Shown one piece after another: positions 40,601 to 50,976 of a stretch of DNA of 64,000 nt. The first letter of the stretch is position 1, and each line of letters opens with the position of its first letter. The notes beneath the pieces are model-generated. The model was not told where the DNA came from, did no database searches, and saw only the letters and a program-made list of their open reading frames with translations. The stretch lies in assembly GCF_051020985.1 (NCBI RefSeq), contig NC_135003.1:7123501-7187500 (forward strand). The letters run 5' to 3'. The position numbers were made by a program, and so were the translations under genes. The DNA is from Nomia melanderi. Lineage: Eukaryota; Arthropoda; Insecta; Hymenoptera; Halictidae.

Positions 40601-43600
40601 CGGGTTGTTCCGGTTGTGGTGGCTTTCCAGGAGATCCAGGTGTGCCGGGTATTCCCGGATATCCGGGAGATCCAGGGTAACCAGGAGTTCCGGGTTGTCC
40701 CGGTTGTGGTGGCTTTCCAGGAGATCCAGGTGTGCCGGGTATTCCCGGATATCCGGGAGATCCAGGGTAACCAGGAGTTCCGGGTTGTCCCGGTTGTGGT
40801 GGCTTTCCAGGAGATCCAGGTATGCCGGGTATTCCCGGATATCCGGGAGATCCAGGGTGACCGGGCTGCGGTGGTACAGCAGGTGTTCCAGGATGACCTG
40901 GTGTACCAGGTATGCCGGGTTTGCCAGGGGTTCCAGGATACCCAGGTGACCCAGGGTATCCGGGTTGAGATGGTTTCCCAGGTGTTCCGGGGGAACCGGG
41001 CTGTCCTGGTGTTCCTGGGTAACCAGGAGTTCCAGGTTGTCCCGGTTGTGGTGGCTTTCCGGGAGTTCCAGGTGTGCCGGGTATTCCCGGATATCCGGGA
41101 GATCCAGGGTGACCGGGTTGCGGTGATTCACCAGGTATTCCGGGATATCCCGGCTCTCCTGGTGTTCCTGGGTAACCAGGGGCTCCGGGTTGTGCCGGTT
41201 GTGGTGGTTTTCCTGGTGTGCCAGGTGTGCCGGGAGTTCCTGGATATTCAGGAGTTCCAGGGTATCCGGGGTGAGATGGTACACCAGGTGTTCCGGGGGA
41301 ACCGGGCTGTCCTGGTGTTCCTGGGTAACCAGGAGTTCCAGGTTGCCCCGGTTGTGGTGGCTTTCCGGGAGTTCCAGGTACGCCGGGTGTTCCTGGATAT
41401 CCAGGTTGAGATGGTATTCCGGGGAAACCGGGCTGTCCCGGTGTTCCAGGGTGACCAGGAACTCCTGGTTTTCCTGGTGTGCCAGGTGTGGCGGGTGTTC
41501 CCGGATAGCCAGGAGTTCCAGGGTATCCGGGTTGAGATGGTACACCAGGTGCTCCGGGGGAACCGGGCTGTCCTGGGGTTCCTGGGAAACCAGGAGTTCC
41601 GGGATGTCCCGGTTGTGGTGGCTTTCCTGGAGTGCCAGGTGTTCCAGGTGTTCCTGGATATCCAGGTGTTCCAGGGTGTCCGGGTTGAGGTGGTACAGCA
41701 GGTGTTCCTGGATGACCTGGTGTACCAGGTATGTCGGGTGTGCCAGGTGTTCCTGGATATTCAGGAGTTCCAGGATATCCAGGTCGAGGAGGTTTACCAG
41801 GTGATCCGGGGTGACCGGGCTCTACTGGTGTTCCTGGGTAACCAGGAGTTCCAGGATGTCCCGGTTGTGGTGGCTTTCCTGGAGTCCCAGGGGTGCCAGG
41901 GGTTCCAGGATATCCAGGTGTTCCAGGGTGTCCAGGTGCTCCTGGATGTCCGGGTTGAGGTGGTGTACCAGGTGTTCCGGGGTAACCGGGCTGCCCTGGT
42001 GTTCCTGGGGAACCAGGAGTTCCAGGGTATCCGGGTTGCGGTGGTACACCTGGTGTACCAGGTGTGCCGGGTGTGCCGGGTGTTCCTGGATATCCAGGGT
42101 GAGGTGGTTTTCCGGGTGTTCCGGGGTAACTGGGCTGTCCTGGAGTTCCTGGGAAACCAGGAGTTCCAGGATGTCCCGGTTGTGGTGGCTTTCCTGGAGT
42201 GCCAGGTGTTCCAGGTGTTACAGGATATCCAGGTGTTCCAGGGTGTCCGGGTTGTGGTGGTTTCCCCGGTGTACCAGGTGTTCCGGGCGTTCCAGGATAT
42301 CCAGGTGCTCCTGGATGTCCGGGTTGAGGTGGTTTACCAGGTGTTCCGGGGTAACCGGGCTGCCCTGGTGTTCCCGGGGAACCAGGAGTTCCAGGATATC
42401 CGGGTTGCGGTGGTACACCTGGTGTACCAGGTGTGCCGGGTGTGCCGGGTGTTCCTGGATATCCAGGGTGAGGTGGTTTTCCGGGTGTTCCGGGGTAACT
42501 GGGCTGTCCTGGAGTTCCTGGGAAACCAGGAGTTCCAGGATGTCCCGGTTGTGGTGGCTTTCCTGGAGTGCCAGGTGTTCCGGGCGTTCCAGGATATCCA
42601 GGTGCTCCTGGATGTCCGGGTTGAGGTGGTGTACCAGGTGTTCCGGGGTAACCGGGCTGTCCTGGTGTTCCTGGGTATCCAGGTGTTCCAGGGTGTCCGG
42701 GTTGCGGGGGTTTCCCCGGTGTGCCAGGTTTTCCGGGCGTTCCAGGATATCCAGGTGCTCCAGGGTGTCCTGGTTGAGGTGGTTTACCGGGTGTTCCGGG
42801 GTAACCGGGCTGTCCTGGTGTTCCTGGGGAACCAGGAGTTCCAGGGTATCCGGGTTGCGGTGGTACACCTGGTGTACCAGGTTGTGGTGGTTTTCCGGGT
42901 GTTCCGGGGTAACCGGGTTTTCCTGGTGTTCCTGGGTAACCAGGAGTTCCAGGTTGTCCAGGGTGTGGTGGCTTTCCGGGAGTTCCAGGTGTGCCGGGTG
43001 TTCCCGGATATCCAGGAGTGCCAGGGTATCCAGGTTGAGATGGTACGCCTGGTGTACCAGGTGTGCCGGGTATGCCAGGTGTTCCTGGATATCCAGGTTG
43101 TGGTGGTTTTCCGGGTGTTCCGGGGTAACCGGGCTGGCCTGGTATTCCTGGGTAACCAGGAGTTCCAGGTTGTCCAGGTTGTGGTGGTTTTGCTGGAGTC
43201 CCAGGGGTGCCAGGGGTTCCAGGATATCCAGGTGTTCCAGGGTGTCCGGTTTGAGGTGGTACAGCAGGTGTTCCTGGATATCCAGGCTGAGGTGGTTTAC
43301 CAGGTGTTCCGGGGTATCCGGGCTGTCCTGGTGTTCCTGGGTAACCAGGAGTTCCAGGTTGTCCCGGTTTTGGTGGCTTTCCTGGACTCCCAGGAGTGCC
43401 AGGGGTTCCAGGATATCCAGGAGTTCCAGGGTATCCAGGTTGAGATGGTACGCCTGGTGTACCAGGTGTGCCGGGTATGCCGGGTGTTCCTGGATATCCA
43501 GGTTGAGGTGGTTTACCAGGTGTTCCGGGGTAACCGGGCTGTCCTGGTGTTCCTGGGTAACCAGGAGTTCCAGGTTGTCCCGGTTTTGGTGGCTTTCCTG

Positions 43601-44961
43601 GAGTCCCAGGGGTGCCAGGGGTTCCAGGATATCCAGGTGTTCCAGGGTGTCCAGGTGCTCCAGGATGTCCTGGTTGAGGTGGTTTACCAGGTGTTCCGGG
43701 GTAACCGGGCTGGCCTGGTGTCCCAGGGTGTCCAGGAGTTCCGGGGAATACGGGTTGTGGTGGTTTTTCAGGTATTCCAGGGTGACCTGGTTGAGGCGGT
43801 CTTCCTGGAATTCCAGGTGTTCCAGGTGTGCCAGGGATTCCTGGGTGTCCCGGTTGAGGTGGATTTCCTGGAGTTCCGGGGGTGCCAGGTTTGCCAGGTG
43901 TTCCTGGTCTCCCTGGCGTTCCAGGTATCCCCGGGTATCCTGGAGTTACAGGTTGTCCCGGTGGATGCAGTCCTCCAGGTGTACTAGGATATTCTGGTTT
44001 GTCTGGTATACCAGGAATATCAGGTGTGCCAGGAATTCCGGGATGTCCGGGTCGAGGTGGTCTTCCTGGAGTACCGGGTGTGCCAGGTGTTCCTGGTTGT
44101 CCAGGATATCCTGATTGTCCCGGACTGCCTGGTGTTCCAGGTGTTCCGGGAGCGCCAGGATGTCCTGGTGTTCCAGGATAACCAGGTTGGCCCGGTGTTC
44201 CAGGATACCCAGGTGTGCCCGGTGTATCAGGAATTCCGGGATATCCTGGTGGTACTGGATATTGCGGTTGGCCTGGTATTGGTGTTCCTCCGCCAGTTGA
44301 TCCACCCGTGCTAGGTGCTGTGGGATATTTGAGATATTATTCAATTGCATTTGTAGTTCTGTTTATTTTACAGTTTGATTTTACTTACGTTGACCTGATG
44401 GTGGAACCATGCTTGGGTTATTGCTTGTACCGTCGAAATGTCTACATACTTCTGGAAAGTACAGGTCCTTCCATTCTGTCATTACCCCGTGGTGGTCGTG
44501 ATGTTCATGCTCATGTTGGACCGAGTCGTCATGTTGGTGATGTTCATGCTCATGTAAAAACAATTCAATTGTTTGACCTGGTTGGACGACTCGATATCCC
44601 CAACCATCGCTTATGTAAAATGTTGTCTTTAGTTTTCCGTACGGGTCTATGTATCCATAGCAACCATACGTTATATCGTCTGGTCCTCGAGCCTCGTGAT
44701 GGAACTGTCCACTTGGACTAATTTCATATCCATAGTTGTATGCATCTGCAAACGCAGTTCATATAAACTTTTGTTTATACTGAAATGTTATAAATACATT
44801 TCCGTTTTATACGTAAATTGCGAATACATACTTGAGTAGAAGTCTTGATTTAGATATTGTGTTTTCTGGTCATCACTGATGTTCAATATTACTTCTCTGC
44901 TCTGCCTGCTTCCTTGCTGCTGAGTGCCTTGCAACAGAGATGTGGCAACCACCTGTTGCAT
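36226..44961 (-). CDS. Giant RR-type cuticular protein with a long collagen-like Gly-X-Pro region
   Basis: Four exons on the minus strand join in phase: 44952-44832, 44745-44389, 44317-37853 and 37634-36226 (8352 nt, 2783 residues plus stop). In order: a short N-terminal segment; an RR-type (chitin_bind_4) domain; a His-rich run; about 2,150 residues of Gly-X-Pro triplets; an acidic Gly/Asp/Pro-rich segment; a polar linker; and a C-terminal domain with CPC, CNAC and a basic tail. The RR domain points to chitin binding in extracellular cuticle, and the triplet region could form collagen-like or polyproline-II structure. The start is unresolved. An ATG at 44961 would add only three codons and gives a poor signal peptide. 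Alternatively a short upstream exon is spliced to the acceptor before 44952 (weak candidates: ATGAAG plus gtaacg at 48133, ATGCATAAA plus gtaacc near 48250). Strand choice rests on splicing, the RR domain and the C-terminal domain. Confidence 0.8.
39261..39769 (-). repeat. Collagen exon internal duplication, copy 1 (509 bp)
   Basis: This block is repeated at 40008-40498, offset 747 bp. By eye the two copies are identical except that this one has six tandem GTP-encoding 9-mers (near 39521-39577, GTGTGCCAG on the plus strand) where the other has four. That accounts for exactly the 18-bp length difference. Frame is preserved. Confidence 0.85.
40008..40498 (-). repeat. Collagen exon internal duplication, copy 2 (491 bp)
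   Basis: The second copy of the block at 39261-39769, with two fewer 9-bp units. Near identity over half a kilobase within otherwise diverged repeats points to a recent unequal exchange, gene conversion or an assembly artefact. Confidence 0.85.
40579..40848 (-). repeat. Three tandem 90-bp units (30 residues each) in the collagen exon
   Basis: Units 40579-40668, 40669-40758 and 40759-40848 each begin GATCCAGGGTAACCAGGAGT on the plus strand. Units two and three are almost identical; the first differs near its start. Each encodes 30 residues, ten Gly/Pro triplets, including one PQP interruption. This is the clearest higher-order repeat period in the exon. Confidence 0.8.
44389..44745 (-). other. 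RR-type chitin-binding domain exon with histidine-rich run
   Basis: The 357-nt exon encodes the RR-type consensus. An aromatic start (YNYGYE), then GPDDITYGCYGYIDPYGKL and FYISDGWGYRVVQP match the pattern G-x-Y-x-D-x-x-GYR known for chitin_bind_4. It is followed by a His-rich stretch made of two similar halves (LHEHEHHQHDD and QHEHEHHDHHG), encoded by a 33-bp direct repeat. Then comes a segment with one Cys (EVCRHF) and the phase 1 donor. The His-rich run could bind metal or respond to pH, which is inference. Confidence 0.85.
44832..44952 (-). other. N-terminal exon of the collagen-like cuticular gene
   Basis: It opens after an acceptor-like GCAACAG and encodes VVATSLLQGTQQQGS and then a short charged segment ending in QDFYS. 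It ends at a GTATGT donor in phase 1, joining the RR exon. The first residues look like the end of a signal peptide (VVATSLLQG), which suggests that a short upstream exon supplies the remainder. Confidence 0.65.
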
Positions 44962-47900
44962 GTAAACGTTTAATTAGTTATCTTCAGAAGTTGCATACTT
45001 AAAACGCTAAAAGCCATGCTTCAGTTTTTGTTCTGAAGTGCATTATCTACTGAATAGTGTAAGACCTACATAAATTCGGAACAATATGTTCAAAGAAGTA
45101 TGTACATGATATAATTGGAATTTTCTCTTATTGCGTGAAAGGTGAAACTATAAAGGGTAAAGTTTTTAATATAGAAAGTTGAACTGCCAACTACGTTACA
45201 ACTTATTTCCTTCTGTTGTTATGGTAAATATCCACGTGCCCTAAATCATTAGGTCAACATTATGCAACCCGACAATTACACAGCAAATTAGTCAATGTAG
45301 TATCACGATCTGTTCTTTCGGTTGGTGACTTCAGCTGGACTAATCTTGTTCACCTTTTAAAAGCTTAACGAAGATTCACTAACAACATAGCATCTCATTT
45401 TAAATGTCAAGTCAACCGTTCTTGGACTGCGTTGCTCAGTATACGTTCATGCGATGGACTGGGGTCGGCTCCAAAAATTGTTGCCCATACATACTTATGT
45501 TGTCGGAGTAGCAACAAGTCAACACATAGCTCATCGTCATATCTCAGATAGTCCATCAAATATTTTCTCTAAGTTCTTAGCTGTCGCAAAAACAAATGCT
45601 GCAAATTAGTCTGTCTGTTTTACAAACCTCAACAGTTTTATGGAAGGCGTATCACATTTTAAGTCAAGAAGCTTAGTATGATCTTTCGTTAGCGCGTTTG
45701 GTTTGCCCTGAACAATATTCCCTGAAGTATTCAGTTACTTTCGTATTGCATTCATAAAAAATCCGAGATAAACCGAGATTACATTCGCGACCATCAATTC
45801 TGTCTGTCCACCGTCTATAAATAACCAACACCATATTGATATAAGTGAACAGTGCACGGTTTTGTAGCGCAGCCGACACTGACACGGCGTTCAATCTTTT
45901 CATGTCGAGATTCCTGTAAAAGTCAGCCCGAGGAATCGCTGATTTATTTCTCGCATGATTACGCGAGGGAAGTATTTTCGTTCGCTCGGCCATTTAGGGT
46001 AATTAAAACTAAAGGTCGCCCGCTCTTCCGAAGGAGCATCGTGATGTTTCATAATCGAATATCCGACAAATCCAGCGCGAACGGAGAACACGGTGTTTTT
46101 TTATATTATCGACTCCTATCGATCGATTTCTATTTCTCCTTTCAGTAGTATGTTTGAGTCAATGATCGGTTTCCATGAAAGATTCGCCGATAAAGTGTCA
46201 CGAGAAATGGAGGATAAAGATCAATCATTGTCAGCTTTTTAGAGTCGCCACCATTTTTCGTGAGAGTACGCGAATTACGATTCCATTCGAATTTCTTTCT
46301 CCTATGTATTTATGCCTTATTTGTATAATAAAATTGTAGTTTATTTTTACTGATGTGTGCTACTTATGTCAGTTGTTCCATTATTATGTATCAGTTTTTC
46401 TTATCATTTTAATTTAGAGCGGAAGGAGCTTTGTAATTTATGATTTTATTGTACAGTTATAAAAAATTTTAAATGTAATTCCATTCCAAGGATTTCAAAA
46501 CAATAGAACAGTAAAAGTTTAGATAGAAGGAATAATATTGCATAAAATAAAAGTTTTTTTTGTATTGCTATATAATTTTTAAGGTAATTGATCATTCGTA
46601 AGTGGTTTTATTAACACACATTTAACACCGTCATGCTACAGCAGCGATGTGTGATTAATGATTAACTTAGAGCCGTGGCCCCACCTACTTCAAAGACGGT
46701 TGAAGAATTACTTTATTCTTCTCGAGTTCCGCCGACAGGACCATTGAATCAGATAAATGATGTCTTGCACAGTTGAAATTCTCTGTTTCATTATCCTAGC
46801 GAAAATACTGTGATTTATGTGTGAGCGCAAGGAGTCGCAAGAAAGCACTAAGGATCAATTTCCACGAAAAAAAGAGCCAAGCGAATAAGATGAATAGAAA
46901 ATCGTTGCTATATTTATACTCGTAGAATTTACGATGCGCTACTGATTTACTTGTGAATGGTAATAGTATTAATTGTCTCCACTTATGAATGACAATACCG
47001 TGCCGGAATTCACGTACGTAAAATATTATTTTTTATCGTGAATCTTCTTACGTAATCCTTGTTTTGCGTAAACATGTACCCCTGATTGTATACAATAGTT
47101 TCAAATATTGCACCTGTTAGCGTTACTTGCGTATTTACTATTTGATAATGCAAATAATCAAACATCTAGTTCAGATTAATGTTCAGCTATTTTTTTCTAA
47201 CAATCTGTACATTACTATTCCCTCAGTCGACATTTCAAACAAATTTCCTACCATTTACATAGCCCACGTTGTGTTCGTGAAATTAATGGATTCTATATTC
47301 TAGTTTTACCCATGAATAATAAACGAACACAAACCGGTAAACGAATGCGGACATTATAATAGCATTCATGGAGCCAGTGTTTATTTTAAACGGTAAATAA
47401 TAAACAATGTTCCAACCTCATGGAAAAGCATATACTAACATATTATTCCATTGCAGATGGAATAATAACATATTATTCCATAACATCTAGTACAAAAGCA
47501 ATAAGTAAACAAGTAAACATTGGAGCTACTGGATTGATTTATATCGTTGATAAATACGTAAAATATTGAAGATATCACCTTCTAATTTTTTATAGATTTA
47601 CGACACACTTAGAATAAAAGCTTGCAATCTATTAGCTCTGCGAGAATGTTCAATTGAAACTTAATACAAATTGAAATACTTCGTCCTCGAGCATCGCATA
47701 CGATCTTGTCTAACGCATGGCCCGAAACGCCGTCGTGAAAAGTGGCACGGCCGCCGCGTATCCTGCTCAGCTAGGGTCTCCTGCACGGCGATGGATGATC
47801 TCAGCCGCCCTGTGTGTTCCACCCACGAAAAGGGAAAGTGAGAACCGACCGAGCTCTTCTTTCCATTCGGAGCTGACGGACACACTGTCGTTGAAACACG

Positions 47901-49664
47901 GGTCTCTTTACTTCGTCGCTGTCCGTACACACATATGTCTACGAAAGGTTAATATATGCTAACGCTTGACCCGCCTTGTGTCATGAATCAGCAACTGGCA
48001 ATGGTAATACCTCCGGTATTCGTGCCACGATATTTTAGTGGACAATGGGAAATCAGCAGGTGAACCACGGGCAACCAGCATCCCCGTCTATGCGCCTACG
48101 ACTGTCGAGATAGCGCGTTGGCGTTACCTTCATGATCCGACGAGACATAAACCTACATTGAAAGCCGGTGGAGCTTTGCTGGACTAAATGATATCTGGTC
48201 CGCATTTGTTGCCTCCATTAGAATCATTTGTGGTTTCGATAGGTTACTTTATGCATGGCCATACTAATCCTCTTATAATATCAAGATTTATTTTTCTCTT
48301 AATTGGACATGAATATTGTGTATTTAATTAGTATCGATTGAAGAGGGATATTGATTTTTATTTGTAAACGAGTAAACTTTCACGGTGAATTAACTTTCTC
48401 AGTGAACACATGATTTCTTTGTTTGACGAGTATGTAAAAGATTATTGGAAGTTATTTACTTTCAGTTGGAATTGATTTAGCAACATGCTGGTTCAGTTTA
48501 CGGTTATTTTGAAGTGAATTCTCCTATTACGTTGTAATTAATGTGTTCATATTGGTAAACAGCTTTGTATACCTTCGACATAATTTGGATGGAGTATAAT
48601 GAGGATCGGTGATCAATTAATTAACAACCAGGTGGATTGTTGATGAAATACCTCCGACGCACTTTTATGTATTAATTCAGTACAGCTACATGAATGTATT
48701 TACTGTAGTTCTGTAAGAATCAATATTGATTTATTTCTAACAGTACGTTAAGGTAGTCTTATAGCATTTAATTTTATTTGATTTTCTGTGCAAAGTTTTT
48801 TCAATTGATCTTCTCCAAAGTTTGAAAGTATAGGTTTCTATATTAACGAACACGGCAATTCTCTTCTCCGTTCGTTGTAAATATATGTCTTTTTCCACAA
48901 AGGTCATTAAAAAGAATGATCAAACTAGGTATTAAAGATTTTCCGCGGAACAACCGTGAAGTGGAATCTGTGGTGCAATCCATCGAATACTAAACTGTTC
49001 TGTGATAGACCATTGAAAATTATAGACATCAAATGTAAACGCCTCTATAAAACCTCTTTAACCTCTAATACCTTGATTTTTTCCTATATTTACCATTCAA
49101 AGGTCGCACTGAATCTCGGCGTGCTTAGCAACAGATATAAATAACCTGTCCTTAATAAGCTGCAGTGTGACGTCTTTTTTTGTAGCGTAATTCCGGATGA
49201 AATGGCTCTACGGTAGAGATAGACCGATCTTATTAAATTTGTCAAATATTTTCAATTGTTTTTAAGTGGTGTACTGAATTTTATACAAAGACTTATTCAA
49301 CTATTATTCTTATACAGATATAAAAATAAAATATTTATGAAATAATACAAATATGAAACATACTTTATTTTTCATTTTATTTTCCGTTAGGTAGTAATAA
49401 TATTTATGATGTATTAATTCTTTCTAAAAAAGTTGGCCATCTCCCCCCGACTTACCCTACTTAACGCACACTTTTAATGAAAATAACCATTTTGGATACC
49501 AAATGGATAGCTGCTAGTTCACGGAGAACGAGCGACTTGTTCCGATCATCGATCTAACGGACATGCGGTATTCAATAATGTTCATCAATTTATTCAACTG
49601 TATATATGTACATAATCTACTGGATTATAAAGGAGTAAAGTAATAATAAATAAGGGAATTGCGG
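44962..49664. other. Upstream region of the collagen-like cuticular gene
   Basis: No supported gene. If the cuticular gene has an upstream first exon it must be here or further right. A GC-richer patch at 47.7-48.2 kb carries short frames on both strands and could be its promoter region. A small palindrome lies at 47442-47466. The minus frame at 45673-45993 has no domain and I do not accept it as a gene. Confidence 0.35.
47442..47466. repeat. Short perfect palindrome
   Basis: ATTATTCCAT, a five-base loop, then ATGGAATAAT. The arm sequence ACATATTATTCCAT recurs just downstream, at about 47468-47481, as a direct repeat. Function unknown. Confidence 0.6.
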
Positions 49665-49695
49665 CGAGAGAGAGAGAAAGAGAGAGAGAGAGAGG
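49665..49695. repeat. GA microsatellite
   Basis: A (GA)n run interrupted once by AA, followed by a short G-rich stretch. Confidence 0.85.
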
Positions 49696-49737
49696 TGGGG
49701 GCGACATTATCATTTTCTCTAATTATAATCTTCTTTT

Positions 49738-50005
49738 AAGCCGATTTACCTTTTTAATAAAAAAAATCCAACAAAAAGACTTTACGCGTTAACGCTTCGA
49801 TCATCGATGTTTATAAACTGTAATGTTCTCTAAGCCGATTCACATTTTCGAGCTAAGAATTTCTACAAAAACATTTGACTCGTTAAAGCATTCGATCATT
49901 AATGTTTATAAACTGTAATATACTTCCAAGCCGATTTACATTTTCCAAAATAAAAATTCGTATGATGGATTGCAAATATTAACGCTTCGACCGTCGCGAA
50001 CATTT
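49738..50005. repeat. Degenerate tandem repeat, period about 95 bp, nearly three copies
   Basis: Copies start at 49738, 49832 and 49928 with AAGCCGATTYACMTTTT. They share the internal blocks TTTATAAACTGTAAT (copies 1 and 2) and TTAACGCTTCGA (copies 1 and 3). Identity is moderate, and the last copy is truncated. Confidence 0.75.
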
Positions 50006-50805
50006 TGCCCGTCGGTGCAAGGGTTAAGAAAAGTTCTTCGCGCACGTGACCACGATATAATCGCAAGATAATCGCGATAGCGGGTGAAGAAACGCGGATC
50101 CAGAGTCTTGCGCGTCTCCACGTGACCTGAGCGAGATCGAGCGGGCGATTGATCTTTGAAAAAGGTGTCCTGCGATGCGCGCATATTAATAACGCCGTAA
50201 CGAGTGGCCACGGCGAAAGTTAAAGAGCAGGAGAAGAGGGCAACATTTACTGCCTCTTTGCGTCCAGTCTTTTTGCTCGAGGGATATTTCACCTACAGTT
50301 GTGTGCACCTGAAACTAATTAATTCTTGCGACCCGCCACCCCGAGAACATCAATGGGCCATTAACTGTGTAGTAATCGATTCCTGGTTATGTCAGTAATT
50401 TCAACTGTCGTCGACATCAATCACCGATAATTGAGAGTTACATTGGGGTAAGGAAACACAAAGGGTATTAAAGGTAAACAATTATTAATTCCTACGCGCA
50501 ACTCAATCTCCCTTGCAGTGTTCCTTATTTCTTTCAATTTTATAGAAATTTCTCAACTGAGAGTTTATATATTTTGATGTTTCTATTAACCCATCTCGCC
50601 CCGAGGTTCCTCCGCAAATAAATGACAAATTTTTAATAATACAATCTTGCTCAGTTATACTATTTTTGCACACTGCGTACTACTTATTATTCCCGCTATC
50701 ACGAACATCCCGATATGAATATTTATTTCGCAATAAAAAGAAGTGGTTGTGTCACGTTTTTATCAATACCTTAAATTTCGGTTTGTGTAAAAATTTGGCC
50801 TTTAA
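50006..50805. other. Non-coding stretch between repeats
   Basis: A moderately GC-rich part (50.0-50.4 kb) with overlapping short frames on both strands, none with recognisable features, then AT-rich sequence. No gene supported. Confidence 0.3.
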
Positions 50806-50972
50806 CACTTAACAGACGGGCCACGTAAATTTACGTTTTTCCATTGTGACTCCCTAGGACGGGCCACGTAGATTTACGTTTTAAATATACCTAAAACATA
50901 GGTAAATAAATATACCCTAAATATACCCGAAAACTGGGAAAGACAGGGTAGATTCGATCCGTCCGTTAAGTG
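50806..50972. mobile_element. piggyBac-type MITE, 167 bp
   Basis: The element is flanked by TTAA at 50802-50805 and 50973-50976, the target duplication diagnostic of piggyBac transposition. Ends are inverted repeats: CACTTAACAGACGG on the left, and the reverse complement of the right end reads CACTTAACGGACGG. Inside, GACGGGCCACGTARATTTACG occurs twice about 41 bp apart, and each contains a small palindrome. There is no coding capacity, so it would depend on a transposase elsewhere. Confidence 0.65.
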
Positions 50973-50976
50973 TTAA

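Larger units (their letters stand above)
37853..44317 (-). other. 6.5-kb single exon of collagen-like Gly-X-Pro repeats
   Basis: This 6465-nt exon has an acceptor (ATATCCCACAG) before 44317 and a donor (CCAG then GTAAGG) after 37853. I read the minus frame directly through 38881-39500 and 43921-44300, and in register at points between; it has no stop in those parts and keeps the same phase from end to end. The translation is almost all triplets G-X-P with X mainly T, Y, Q, K, I, H, R. At fairly regular intervals a triplet such as PQP or PRP replaces Gly (for example GKPPQPGQPG, GVPPRPGYP), so triplet register is kept. The DNA has a 9-bp basic period and longer higher-order repeats. Confidence 0.85.

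Noticed and set aside
40175..41545. 456-residue minus frame rich in Leu, Glu and His, and similar frames at 37799-38971 and 42218-42868
   Set aside because: These are the shifted reading of the same minus-strand collagen repeats. The correct register gives Gly-X-Pro and joins the flanking exons in phase.
38975..43987. 1670-residue open frame on the plus strand rich in Val, Gln and Phe
   Set aside because: It is the antisense shadow of the Gly-X-Pro exon; the periodic 9-bp repeat keeps this frame free of stops. It has no splice or domain support.
45673..45993. 106-residue minus-strand frame upstream of the collagen-like gene
   Set aside because: Considered as the missing first exon, but it has no signal peptide and no donor in the required phase.
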